In this document: positions 13,257-22,836 of the stretch, piece by piece
How the letters are laid out: each line of letters begins with the position of its first letter
Position numbering within the stretch: the first letter of the stretch is position 1
Assembly (NCBI GenBank): GCA_014529385.2
Contig: CM043953.1
Location: 75,168,372 to 75,232,371 of the forward strand
Direction: 5' to 3'
DNA length: 64,000 nt
DNA from: Adiantum capillus-veneris
Taxonomy: Eukaryota > Streptophyta > Polypodiopsida > Polypodiales > Pteridaceae
Translations under genes and position numbers: made by a program
The notes under the pieces: model-generated
Databases searched by the model: none
The model's input: the letters and a program-made list of their open reading frames with translations, nothing else
What the model was told of the DNA's origin: nothing

Positions 13257-15437
13257 ATGGGCCGAGTGAAGCGTCCCGAATGGCAGTATGTAGAACAATT
13301 GAAGCCTCAAAAGAAAGGGCAATTTACATGTAAATGCAAGTATTGTGGGCATACTTGGGACGGCGGTCCCTCCCGTATTCGTGCACATTTATTGTCCCTC
13401 TCTGGCTATGGTGTAGGCCCATGTGGACTGGTGCCAGAGGACGTCAAAGAGGTGGTCACAAGATTGCATGTAGATGTACAGAATGATGGGAAGGACCCAA
13501 ATGCATTTGTAGATGCCTTGGTGGATGATTTGGGAGCTAATGCCTCTGCCTCAGGCTCAATGAGTACACATGCATCAGGGAGTGCTCATGTAAGTGCCAC
13601 TGGGACTTCGGCTTCCAAATCAAATGTGGGGTCCTCGAGCAAGAAGAGGAAGGTTGCACAAGGGCCCTTGGCAAGTGCATTTAGCTTACAAGCACGCAAG
13701 CAAGAAGATCAAGCCTTGCGCAGGTTTTTTTATGCAGAGGACATTCCTGAATGGAAAGTGCGGAGTCCTTTCTTTTTGGAAATGGTCAAGGCAATTGAAC
13801 AAGTTGGTCCATCGTATGTGCCTCCCACATACAATGCTTTGCGCACCACAGAGTTAAATGATGAGGTCAAATGCATTGGTCATGAGATCATGGGTGTGCG
13901 CGAGAAATGGAAAAAACATGGATGCACAATTGTATGTGATGGATGGTCTGACACTAGACACAGGTCTATCATTAACTTTCTTGCATGCTCTATACATGGT
14001 TCTGTGTTTTTGAAATCTGTGGACACATCTGGGGAGACAAAGACATCAGAATTTATTTTCAAGCAGCTTAAGGATGTGATTATTGGGGTAGGACCCTCCA
14101 ATGTTGTGCAGGTATGCATGGACAATGCAACTAATTGTGTTGGGGCCGGGCAAATGGTGGAAGAGAAATGGAAACACATTTTTTTCACGAGGTGTACATG
14201 CCATTGCTTGGACCTCTTGTTTGAGGATATTGGGAAGCTCCCTTGGATTGCAAAAATTCTTGAAGATGCAACAAAGGTTGTCACATTTGTCACAAGGAAG
14301 TCCACTGTCTTGGCATTGTTTCGAATGCTTAGCAAGAAGGAATTGTTGAAGCCATCGGCCACTCGATTTGCCTACTACTTCATCATGTTGGCTAGTCTTG
14401 TGGATGAGAGATGTATGCAAGGTGTGCGTAGGCTTATGATTGATGCAAAATTTGTGAAAATGAAGGCATCCAGGACTACAAAGGCCATAGTGGTCTCGGA
14501 CATTGTGTTTAATGCATCCTTTTGGCAAGAGGCCAAGTTGATTTTGAAGATTTGTGCTCCCATCTTGAAGATACTTCGTTTGGCTGATAGGGAAGGAGCC
14601 ACCATGGGGCTTGTGTATGAGCTTACGGATCGTATGGTTGAGCAAATTCAAAACATGCAAGGTATTGATGCGGCAAGGATGCAAGAGATCAAGGACCTAT
14701 GCGTTGATAGATGGAATATGATGCACACACCATTGCATGCTGTGGGATACTTGTTGCATCCTATATGGAGAGGAAGAGGGCAATTCAATGATAGTGAGGT
14801 TCATGATGGGTGGATGACATTTTTGGACAGGTATACCAAGGGTGATTTGACCATGCAGGGTACCCTCATTGATGAGTTGGACACTTTCCTCACTGAAAGA
14901 AAGTCATTTGCTCATCCTATTGCAAAGGATCCAAAGAGAATGCAAGAGGGTGTAAAATGGTGGGAGACTTTTGGGGCTTGCACGCCCACATTGCAGACTC
15001 TTGCACTTAAGGTGCTTTCTCAAGGGACATGTGCCTCTCCATGTGAGAGAAATTGGAGCACCTTCTCTCTCATTCACACCAAGAGAAGAAATAGGTTACT
15101 TCCTGCTCATACCGAGAAGCTTGTCTACATACACACCAACTTGAGGCTCTTATGCAAGATCAAAGAGCGCGGCTATGAGAGAATGGAGGTGACATTGGAG
15201 ATGCTTAACAAAGAGAAGGATGAGGAGCGCTTGCTTGAGTTGCAGGAGATTCAGGAGGCTATTGCACAGAGCACTGCTGATGTTATGGAGTCTCTTTCGA
15301 TTAGCATGCCCAGTGATATTGGGACTTCATGCTCCGTTGCTGAGGATGAGGCTTGGGATGAGGATGAGGATGAGGATGAGGATGATGAGGGTGATGATGA
15401 GGATGATGATGAGGAGGTGGCCTTTGATGAGAGTTAG
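13257..15437 (+). CDS. hAT family transposase (BED finger, DUF659, hAT dimerisation domain)
   Basis: The protein is 726 residues if translation starts at the ATG of MGRVKRPEW. An ATG 30 bases upstream at 13227 would add MCTLQVCRIH, but the BED domain starts at GRVKRPEW. The BED-type finger uses C27, C30, H44 and C57. A KKRKV nuclear-localisation-like cluster lies at about residues 130-135. DUF659 spans about 170-330, with the CDGWSD segment (about 226) and CMDNATN (about 287) carrying candidate catalytic Asp residues. The C-terminal hAT domain has ASPCERNWSTF (about 597) with the conserved Glu and Trp, then HTKRRNRL. The last 30 residues are almost entirely Asp/Glu. It would bind the element ends in the nucleus and excise and reinsert it. 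No stop or frameshift is seen. An intron cannot be excluded but is not needed. Confidence 0.93.
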   Translation: MGRVKRPEWQYVEQLKPQKKGQFTCKCKYCGHTWDGGPSRIRAHLLSLSGYGVGPCGLVPEDVKEVVTRLHVDVQNDGKDPNAFVDALVDDLGANASASGSMSTHASGSAHVSATGTSASKSNVGSSSKKRKVAQGPLASAFSLQARKQEDQALRRFFYAEDIPEWKVRSPFFLEMVKAIEQVGPSYVPPTYNALRTTELNDEVKCIGHEIMGVREKWKKHGCTIVCDGWSDTRHRSIINFLACSIHGSVFLKSVDTSGETKTSEFIFKQLKDVIIGVGPSNVVQVCMDNATNCVGAGQMVEEKWKHIFFTRCTCHCLDLLFEDIGKLPWIAKILEDATKVVTFVTRKSTVLALFRMLSKKELLKPSATRFAYYFIMLASLVDERCMQGVRRLMIDAKFVKMKASRTTKAIVVSDIVFNASFWQEAKLILKICAPILKILRLADREGATMGLVYELTDRMVEQIQNMQGIDAARMQEIKDLCVDRWNMMHTPLHAVGYLLHPIWRGRGQFNDSEVHDGWMTFLDRYTKGDLTMQGTLIDELDTFLTERKSFAHPIAKDPKRMQEGVKWWETFGACTPTLQTLALKVLSQGTCASPCERNWSTFSLIHTKRRNRLLPAHTEKLVYIHTNLRLLCKIKERGYERMEVTLEMLNKEKDEERLLELQEIQEAIAQSTADVMESLSISMPSDIGTSCSVAEDEAWDEDEDEDEDDEGDDEDDDEEVAFDES

Positions 15438-15954
15438 AGCTCATTGCATTTTGCTCTAGCCTCGGTCTTGACTCCTCTTAGCTCTACAGTCTACTTATGT
15501 TTTGGATTCACTATTTAGCATCGAGCGGCTGGACTCCACCCTCTAGGCTCTATTTATGTTTTGTCATTTGAATTTTGGAGTACTCAGTACACAGTCTTGT
15601 TGGTTTTGGAGGCTCCATATTTTGCCATCTAGTATGATCATGATTCATTGATCATTTGAAATTTTGATGCATTTATTGATCAGAGATCTTGATCTGTTTC
15701 TCGGCTCCCGACTCCTTGATTTAGCTAGATTCTACATTTTCAAGTTTCTATGATGTTTTAATGCATTATGTGGCTTTGGGCTACTCTCTAGAGTCTAGTG
15801 TTTTAATTTTAATTGCTATTTGTTATGAGATATATATATATACACTAATATTTTAGTGCCGTATGGTATTCTACGTATGGAATCTTCGGGGGGTCTCAAT
15901 CGGGCTTATATCGGGCTTCCATACCCGCCCGAGTGAGACGCATGGTTGCCACAT

Positions 15955-15966
15955 GAAAAAACTATG
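15955..15966 (-). repeat. hAT right terminal inverted repeat
   Basis: GAAAAAACTATG is the complement of the left terminus. The second GTACTACT target copy follows at once. Confidence 0.95.
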
Positions 15967-15974
15967 GTACTACT

Positions 15975-16588
15975 CTAGACTCTGGTTGTGTCAAGGTTTA
16001 AGACTGGTTTTGTGTTTGAGCCATTTAAGTAGCTTAATTCACAATAGTTTCTCGGCACCTCATTCTATAGAATTGGCTTTGAGACTGACTATTTTTCCGT
16101 AAACCATGAACATAAAACATCACTAAGGTCCTATCATATTGAAAAACATAATTCTCCTAAAAAGTGTGAAATCAAAATTTGCTTTTCTAAAAATAGTAAA
16201 AAGCCACAAATATTTATTTTGGATTTGATGATATGCACATTCTTGAGGCTTAAAACAAGCTAATAGTCTTTTCCTCGAAAATAATATATGGATAGATTCT
16301 CATTCTATACATGTCCCAAGTATTTTGAAGTAAGCACTTTTTTGAGGCTTAAAACAAGCTAATAGTCTTTTCCTCGAGAATACTATTCTCGTTCTATACA
16401 ATGTTCCAAGTATTTGGAAAAAAGTTTCAATGTGGTTTGTAAATTCTTTAGTTATGGGATATCAAAACTTTTCAGCAATTTTTTTTCTATTATACCCTTA
16501 CTTATTTCTATTTCTAATCAACTCCCTACATACTTTGAGAACAATTCCTTGAAAGGTTTTGATGAGATTTTCATTGGTTCATGAGAAA
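15975..16588. other. AT-rich flank with a partial tandem duplication
   Basis: No gene is seen. A block beginning GAGGCTTAAAACAAGCTAATAG is present twice (about 16250-16325 and 16345-16412), each followed by CCTCGA and a CTATACA...TCCAAGTATTT stretch. This is a roughly 93-base direct repeat with indels. Confidence 0.7.
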
Positions 16589-16593
16589 ACGAA

Positions 16594-16700
16594 TGTAAGG
16601 TGCAACGGAATGAATGTTTGCGCTTTGCTCAAGATGAGTGCTCCGAACTGTGCTCAAGGTTCCCTTTGTTCTTATGGAAGGTAGAGCCTTCCATTCTTAA
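16594..16700 (-). repeat. truncated 3' LTR of copy 1
   Basis: It begins TGTAAGGTGCAACGG like the other LTRs of this family, then jumps after CCATTCTTAA directly into internal sequence (CTGTGCATGC). An internal deletion therefore removed about 1.1 kb of LTR plus the adjacent internal 3' end. Confidence 0.85.
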
Positions 16701-17807
16701 CTGTGCATGCAATGTAGATGAACAAAGAGACGGAGTGCCAAACCGTTCATCCAAGACATGCAAACAATGAGAGCGAATCTTGTCTTTCTGATCTAAAGCA
16801 ATCAACTGTGGCAATTCACAACGGAAATGCCCATGCTTGGTGCTCATACTTTCAAGTGCTCTTTCTACAATTGTATCGTGCCAAGGAAGAGACATGGAAT
16901 GTGACTTCCATAAATGCATACTTTTCAGCTTTTCATGAACAATCCGCATACATTCGTGCTCATTCATGAGTGAAACGTGCTCAACGGACAATATGTCATT
17001 CCTAGGAAAAGCGATCACATAAAAACGTCGACTAAAATACAGGAAACAATCACGAATGAAACACTCGAACAATGCGTGCGTATCAATCATGAGAACACAT
17101 AATACTTCTTGTGAGGGGTCTTTGGACCTAGGCTCGAGAGCCAAGATCGGTTCTTCCTGAGGGGGTTCTTTGGAACCAGGCTCAAGAGCCAAGATCGATC
17201 CTTCGTGATTGATCGAAACTGCAACAAGATTAGCTTCGCTAGAAAAAGCATTCACTAACTTATCCTTCTTGTGAACAACCACATCTTCTTCATGCAAATC
17301 ATCATGGTCGTGAGAAATCACATCTTAATCATGCAAATCATCATGCTCATTATTATCATCCAAATCATCATGCTTATCATTGTCATTCAAATCATCATGC
17401 AAATCATTGTCATTCAAATCATCATGTAAATCATGTGTGTCATGCTTTGGAGAAGAAGAGACTGAGAGAGTCTCCTTTTCCTGATCCTGTTGCATCTGTG
17501 CCTGCATTTGAGAAAAGAGTCGCAACATCTCTTGCATTCTTGCTTTGGTCTCGCGATCAAATCTTGCTTGAATTTCTTTTTCTTCCAAGTCGTACTGACG
17601 CTCTATGGCTGCCATTTCTTCTTCGTAGGCCTTTCTGTCTACTTCTCTTGCTTGGTCCAACTCCTCCATAGGAGTTAGCGCAATCCTTAACGTAGATGGG
17701 GAAGGGGGAGGGTCGGAGAAACCTCCTGGTGGGGAAAATTCTTCTTCGCCTCTCTCATCCTCATCACCTCCAAGCGAAGTATCCATTCCGCTTCGAGTGA
17801 TGACCAT
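16701..17807 (-). pseudogene. conserved ORF of the non-autonomous LTR family, copy 1
   Basis: It starts at ATG 17807 with MVITRSGMDTSLGG, an N-terminus resembling gypsy gag starts. In order there are a Pro/Ser segment, an amphipathic Glu/Arg/Gln-rich coiled coil (about residues 50-115), Asp/His-rich tandem units of the HDDLNDN type (about 130-160), and one TAA at 17322-17324. The same frame then continues through ALEPGSKEPPQEEP and a compact C-terminal domain beginning MIDTHALFECFIRD. The C-terminal domain has MSLPWHDTIVERALESM and LHVLDERFGTPSLCSS and is nearly identical in copy 2. The tail runs into LTR sequence because of a deletion. I do not recognise the C-terminal domain. A gag-like role is inferred only from its place. 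Confidence 0.6.
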
Positions 17808-18278
17808 TCTGAAGTCGTGGGTTCTTGTGGCCTTGGGTTCTTAAGTTCACTAGGAACTTGGGTTCTTGCGGTTCTTGAGTTCTTAAGTTCACGAGGAACT
17901 TGGGTTCTTGAGTGTCTTGGGTTCTTGAGGTTTTCTTTCGCTTGCAAACCGTGTTTGAGAAGGATCTTCTCTTCACCCGACTTCTACTCCTTTCCGTGGA
18001 CGCACCCGTTGGCCGCCTTGCGCTCACACCAAGGTTTCTTTTTCCCACCTCACGTCGATTGGCCGGCCACTAAGTGCACGGTCCGCTCTCAATGAGTGAA
18101 AAGAGACACAAGGGGAGGCTCGACAAGCCCTTCTTTCTTGGGATTCCTGTCACTCTTCAAAAACACGATTAGGAATCGACACAACTAAGAAAACTTAGGT
18201 TCGTGCTACCGCAACAAGCAAAAAAAATTATTGAGATTCTTGTCTTTCTTTCCTTGAGTGATACAAAACACTGCCAAA

Positions 18279-18290
18279 GCTCTGATACCA
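18279..18290 (-). other. primer binding site (initiator tRNA-Met), copy 1
   Basis: The minus strand reads TGGTATCAGAGC one base inside the LTR, giving element orientation. Confidence 0.92.
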
Positions 18291-18291
18291 A

Positions 18292-19526
18292 TGTTAGGTG
18301 CAGCGGAATGAATGTTTGCGCTTTGCTCAAGATGAGTGCTCCGAACTGTGCTCAAGGTTTCTTTTGTTCTTATGGAAGGTAGAGCCTTCTGTTCTTAATG
18401 ACAGAATGCTATGATCACAAACAAAGTGAATGGACACTGTGCGTGCAAGTGTATGAGACTGAGAGATAGAGAGAGAAGAGAGATACGACACCAGAGACGA
18501 CGTAAAACCCTCCTCCGAAGGCCCCACTCTCGTCGGCGAGAGTGGTCTACTTATGATTGCACAATCTGGTACAAATGGTATGCATGAGACTGATGCAAGT
18601 CTAGGCTATGTCGGCGATGACGACGGGGACGACGAAGTCGACCAAGGGCTGAAGTCTGCAATCTTTCTACTGCTGTCCAAAAACGCTATGGGCTGAAATC
18701 TGCGATTAGTCCAAAACGCTGATTTGGGGCCCGGGGGGCTGTTTTCTGTGGGTCTTTGACGCTGAAAATCTGCAGGTTTAGGGGTGAAAACTGAGGTTCC
18801 TAAAGGCTGAAAATTGATGGTCTTTACGGGGCTGAATCTGCTACACTTTAGGGGTATCTGGCTGGTCTTGATCTGTTGCTGAATCGCTGTGGCTGAGGCT
18901 GAAAACGCAAGCTTGCTGATGTCAGAAACGCCAGCTGCTGTGTTCCAAAAACGCTAGCTGATGCCTTGCAAAAACGCTAGGTGCAAGGTTCTGTTGGCGA
19001 TGCAAACCTGATGCAAAAACGCTAGTGACTGGGTACTGCTGGCGTCAGTGCTAGATGAAGAAAACGCTAGGTATGCTGCTTGGAGAAATGCCAAGGCTTG
19101 GGATCTTGCTTGGAGGGAGAAACCGCCAAGGTTCTACTGAGAAGTTGCCTGCTGAGCTTGGCTCCTGTTGCCTCTTCTTCCATTTAGTGCTAACTTTGGT
19201 TTGCTTATATATTTTCTTACCCAAATTACCCTACCTACTTTTGTTGGAAAGTCACTTAAATTAATAAGTGAAAAATGTCAAAAATAGGTAAAATAGGCTA
19301 AATGCACTGGAAAATTCCCCTGAAGGATTCTGATGGGAATGCTTATGATCATGCTGTGTGCAACCAGAGGATATGCATCTACACTAAGTGACTGGGCATG
19401 CATGGTCTACGAACAGACTCACAAAAAGTGCCAGATCACTTCTAATCTAGACTGACTGGACTGACTGAACCCTGATCATGTTGTAGCTTGTCCATGGACA
19501 CATAGGGTTGGATGTGTCACGTGACA
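18292..19526 (-). repeat. 5' LTR of copy 1
   Basis: It is 1235 bp, bounded TGTTAGGTGC...CACGTGACA on the plus strand. On the minus strand a TATA-like TATATAAGC lies at 19203-19211, a likely promoter. The body is rich in recurring AAACGCTA and GCTGAAA words. It is closely similar to 31813-33036 and 34859-36099. Confidence 0.9.
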
Positions 19527-19975
19527 AAGAATATATAAAAAAGTTGCCTATAATATATACAAAAGTTGCCTATAGCCACAAAAATGGCTTGTGTTCACAC
19601 AACCTAGAGTTTACCTTTAAATACTATCATATTTACAAATCCACATGCACACATACACATGTATGCATGCATAATGTGTATATATGCATGTGTACAAAAT
19701 CAATATGCATACATGCATACTTAATTTGTAGTGTTATTATGTTCATATGCAAGCACCTGCACATGCACAAACAATGAAATAAAAACTTGGTGCACATAAG
19801 TGTAGCATGCATATAAAATTTTGAGCAAATAGATTTATGCATATGTATGCATACATGAACATGTGCAAGTCCGAGAACTATCTTTGAAAGAATTATGTAT
19901 AGAATGTATGCTACTTGTCGATGTATCTTATATTATGGCATTTGTCTAGCATGCATCTTCATGGGCAGATTGGCA

Positions 19976-20018
<43 letters not shown>

Positions 20019-20310
20019 GTGTGTGTGTGTGTGTGTGTGTGGATTTGGGGTGTGTGTCTTTGTGGAGAGGTAGAGTGGAACCCTTCTGCAGCCCTCTGTC
20101 GCGAGCCCTACTACAGCCCTCTGTTGTGAACCCTACTGCAGCCCGCAGTTCTGCCTTGCGCATCCTCTGTGCAACGTGCTAGAGTTGAGGATTTCCCTCA
20201 TTTGCACGCGACCTATCAGAGCTGACGCGAACCACAACAACGGGCAGTTGCCAGCCAATTCGTGAGCAACAGTTGTCAGCCTGTTTGCGTGGGTGTGTGC
20301 GCGTGTGTGT
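19527..20310. repeat. AT-rich flank with ATGCAT words and a (GT)n microsatellite
   Basis: Positions 19640-19860 are dense in ATGCAT/TGCATG words. A (GT)n run interrupted once by AA covers about 19978-20040. Positions 20080-20155 hold three imperfect units around GAACCCTACTGCAGCCC. No gene is seen. Confidence 0.85.
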
Positions 20311-20691
20311 AACATCTACATGCTCAAGGCCCACGATGCGAAAGTCCAAGACTTCGTGGTAACGCTGGATTCGGAGGTCGAGTCGCGGCACAACCTCAGT
20401 CCATTGATCGCTCCGACGTTCTGCACAACAGGCCACATACGGATGGGCTATGGGTGACATGTTGAGCTTAAGTGCCTGTACCACACAAGAAGAGATAAAA
20501 TTATGAGTAGAGCCGTTGTCAAATAAGATTGTCACTACATGGCCATTGATCTCTCCTTTAACGCGGAGAAGATCAAGCTGACCAAATACAGCCTTATTAA
20601 CAGGACAACCCGGGCAGCTATGTACATTAACGTGAAAAAACTATGAATCAGCAAAAGACAAAGTACCTGGATTATCGACGACGTTCACCAA
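20311..20691 (-). pseudogene. gypsy aspartic protease remnant
   Basis: The protease region contains TILFDNGSTHNFIS (Asn for Ser in DSG) and VVQALKLNMSPIAHPYV, followed by RSDQWTEVVPRLDL and VGLEHVDV. It is cut off before RT. It is closely parallel to 3440-3620 on the plus strand. Confidence 0.82.
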
Positions 20692-22017
20692 GGTAGTCGC
20701 CGGTGCGGAGGTGGACTTTGGACACACCTTGTCACCGCGGAAGTGGCCAGTCTGGTGGCAGTCGAAACAGCGGTTCCTCTTTTGATCCTCCATGCGAGTT
20801 GCCTTGGATTTGCCGTCATGCATTGGTTTCTTCTGCAGAAGGTCCGATGACGGACTCGCGGATGCAGAAGCGTATGAACGCTTGTATTTGACGTGGAGGG
20901 ACCACGGCAAGCAATCTCCCCATTCGTCGGACCACCTCTTGAAGCCGCCAAGGTGTTGTCATAGTTCTTGGCGAACTTGTAGATGTCCTCTAAGGAAGTG
21001 ACGGGATTCCACAATACCTCGTTTTGGTAAGCCTGCGGTAATCCAAACAAACAAAGCATCTGCAATATAACCTACGGATTCTCCAAGGCTTTCATCTTGT
21101 GGACGAAATCCTTGAATTCGTGTGAGTAAGCGTCCAAGATTTTCTTACCCATTTCCTACTTGAACAGCTTCTTGAGGCACTCGATCTTATTGACTTGCCA
21201 AAGCGAGCACGAAAGACCGTCTGGAAGTCTGCCCAAGTCGTTGGCTTAGGTCGAAACCCAAGCTACCACGCATATGCCTTGCCCTCAAGCATGATTTGTT
21301 CCTGACTAATGTGCTGGGCATCAATGAAATGATACAAATCAAAGTAGGCTGTCCATTTCGCCAGCCATGAGTCGATGGCAGACTCCTCACAATCCTTCTT
21401 TTCCCCTTTGAAGGGGTCGGGATAGAACTGAAGAGGCAGAGTGCTCATGGCCGCGGGCGAAAACAGGATCTGTGTGGCACGAAACTCCCCAAGTTGCCTC
21501 TGCATCTCTGCTAACTGCTACTGGAATATAGCGACGAGAGACGCGTCGGAGGCGGAAGACGGGGGAGAAGAACCCTCGAGACGAAGCCCGTGCATGTGTG
21601 TGGAATCGGGAGAAGAAAGAGGCGCCTCCTCCATGGGTTGATGCGTGCTAGAGGCACCATTTTCGTGCGGAGAAATGATACAAATCAAAGCAGGCCGTCC
21701 ATTTCACCAGCCATAAGTCGATGGCGGACTCCCCTTTGAAGGGGTTGGGATGGAACTGAAGAGGCAAAGTGCTCATGGCCACGAGCAAAAACAAGACCTG
21801 CGTGGCACATAACTCCCTAGGTTGCCTCTGCATCTCTGCTAACTGTTGCTGCAGTATAGCAACGAGAGACGCGCTTGAGGCGAAAGACGGGGGAGAAGAA
21901 CCCTCGGGACGAAGCCCGTGCATGTGTAGAATCGGGAGGAGAAAGAGGGGCCTTCTCCATGGGTTGATGCGTGCTAGCGGCGCCATTTTCGTGCGGAGAA
22001 GCATCGTGTGACGCCAT
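20692..22017 (-). pseudogene. gypsy gag with internal tandem duplication and zinc knuckle
   Basis: The start is MASHDASPHENGAASTHQ at 22017. The gag core includes PLQFYPDPFKGE and DSWLAKWTAYFDLY. A segment of about 340 bases covering the gag N-terminus is present twice in tandem (21330-21676 and 21677-22003), so the start, the RASSRGFFSPVF-like stretch and MSTLPLQF occur twice. The zinc knuckle CFDCHQTGHFRGDKVC (CX2CX4HX4C) lies at about 20779-20732. Frameshifts separate the parts. An intact gag would form the particle and bind RNA. Confidence 0.82.
21330..22003 (-). repeat. tandem duplication within gag
   Basis: Two adjacent copies of about 347 and 327 bases share an order of landmarks: CAAATCAAAG, CTTTGAAGGGG, GTGCTCATGGCC, GCCTCTGCATCTCTGCTAAC, CCATGGGTTGATGCGTGCTAG and TTTTCGTGCGGAGAA. 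They differ by scattered substitutions and small indels, so the duplication is not recent. Confidence 0.9.
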
Positions 22018-22206
22018 GGCGCTAACATAAAGAGAGTATGCGGGAGTATGTAGCAAAGAGAGAGGAAGAGAAAGAGAGATTTGTGCGCGAGAGAGAGCTC
22101 ACGGTGACAGTCCAGTCAAACTCACGCCCGCTGGCACACTTTAATAGGAGCACGGGGAAGATAAGCCACCCTCGAGGAGGTTTCCTAGAAGCTTACAGTG
22201 ATTTTA

Positions 22207-22226
22207 CCCCCCCCCCCCCCCCCCCC
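22207..22226. repeat. poly-C run
   Basis: Twenty uninterrupted cytosines lie in the gypsy leader/LTR region. The exact length may be affected by sequencing. Confidence 0.9.
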
Positions 22227-22510
22227 ATGAGATTTTCAGGTTTCAGACGAGTCCGGTCTTTTAGTCTCTCGCCGGATCCATCCTGCACACATGACATGAC
22301 ACAAGCCAAACTCACACCTAGACACACGAAGTGAGCAGGCATCAGGCTCACCTCCCAGCCATAGAGCCAATACGGGCTCACCCTCGAGCCTGGGACCCTG
22401 CAGCCGAGCGGGCTAGCCTCTACCGTAAGGACCAATGTCCCATACCACCGAACCCACACCAGAATGGGTGTGCGGGCCCAGCACCAATGGCCAAGAGTCC
22501 AAGTGTGGTG

Positions 22511-22600
22511 ATCACACAAGATGTCTCTCAAATGAGACTCAAGTCCTATTTATAGGACTTCATAACCAAAGGGCCATGTTCACACTGGCGGGACATAACT
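22511..22600 (-). promoter_or_regulatory. TATA-containing palindromic LTR promoter segment
   Basis: The minus strand reads GTCCTATAAATAGGAC, a near-perfect palindrome with a plant TATA box at its centre, flanked by AAATGAGACT. The arrangement recurs at 10046-10140. It lies upstream of the gypsy gag on the same strand. Confidence 0.55.
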
Positions 22601-22642
22601 GCAGGCGCCCATCCTGATGTCTGGGGACGTAACGCCTAGGAT

Positions 22643-22791
22643 AGGGTTGTTCGTTCTTACAAAGAAGTGGTTACAGGGGAAGCCTCTTCATCGCAAGGTG
22701 CCCATGTCTTGAGCACTCGTAGTCCAGGTTATGCTACGTCACCTCATGAGCCCACTGCAGATGAGGATGTTCCAATGGGCATCGGTGCTTG
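22643..22791 (+). pseudogene. LINE ORF1 C-terminal remnant
   Basis: An open frame (VRSYKEVVTGEASSSQGAH to DEDVPMGIGA) ends at TGA 22789-22791, 45 bases before ORF2. Its Ser/Thr/Pro composition and position fit the end of a plant LINE ORF1. The zinc-knuckle part is missing through 5' truncation. Confidence 0.55.
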
Positions 22792-22836
22792 AGTCTCTTT
22801 TTCTTGTTTCCTCACCCACTGTATATACTATACAGA

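Larger units (their letters stand above)
12871..15966 (+). mobile_element. complete hAT DNA transposon
   Basis: The element is 3096 bp. Terminal inverted repeats are CATAGTTTTTTC (12871-12882) and its complement (15955-15966). A perfect 8-bp target duplication GTACTACT lies at 12863-12870 and 15967-15974, the hallmark length for hAT insertions. It contains one uninterrupted transposase frame. Subterminal blocks CAATCGGGCTT and CGCATGGTTGCC occur at both ends in the same orientation. Intact ends, an intact frame and identical target copies suggest a recent and possibly autonomous insertion. Confidence 0.95.
16594..19526 (-). mobile_element. non-autonomous LTR element with an unrecognised ORF, copy 1
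   Basis: The order on the minus strand is: complete 5' LTR (18292-19526), primer site, about 1.6 kb internal region with one ORF, then a 3' LTR of which only the outer 107 bases remain. The flanks are ACGAA and AAGAA, a target duplication with one mismatch. No protease, RT or integrase is visible. It is about 97% similar by eye to copy 2 in the shared coding part. Confidence 0.85.
20311..22600 (-). mobile_element. Ty3/gypsy 5' fragment (LTR region, gag, protease start)
   Basis: Reading leftward there are a TATA-bearing LTR-like region (about 22230-22600), a leader, gag from ATG 22017, a zinc knuckle and the protease start. Homology then ends at about 20311. It is the same family as the plus-strand pol fragment at 3104-4440. 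The LTR boundaries and primer site could not be fixed. Confidence 0.8.

Noticed and set aside
13880-14684. Long minus-strand open frames (160-212 codons) opposite the transposase
   Set aside because: They are antisense shadows of the hAT coding region with no domain and a composition explained by the sense strand.
19977-20040. Repeat arrays as a CRISPR
   Set aside because: (GT)n, (GA)n and other arrays are simple microsatellites or minisatellites without spacer structure.
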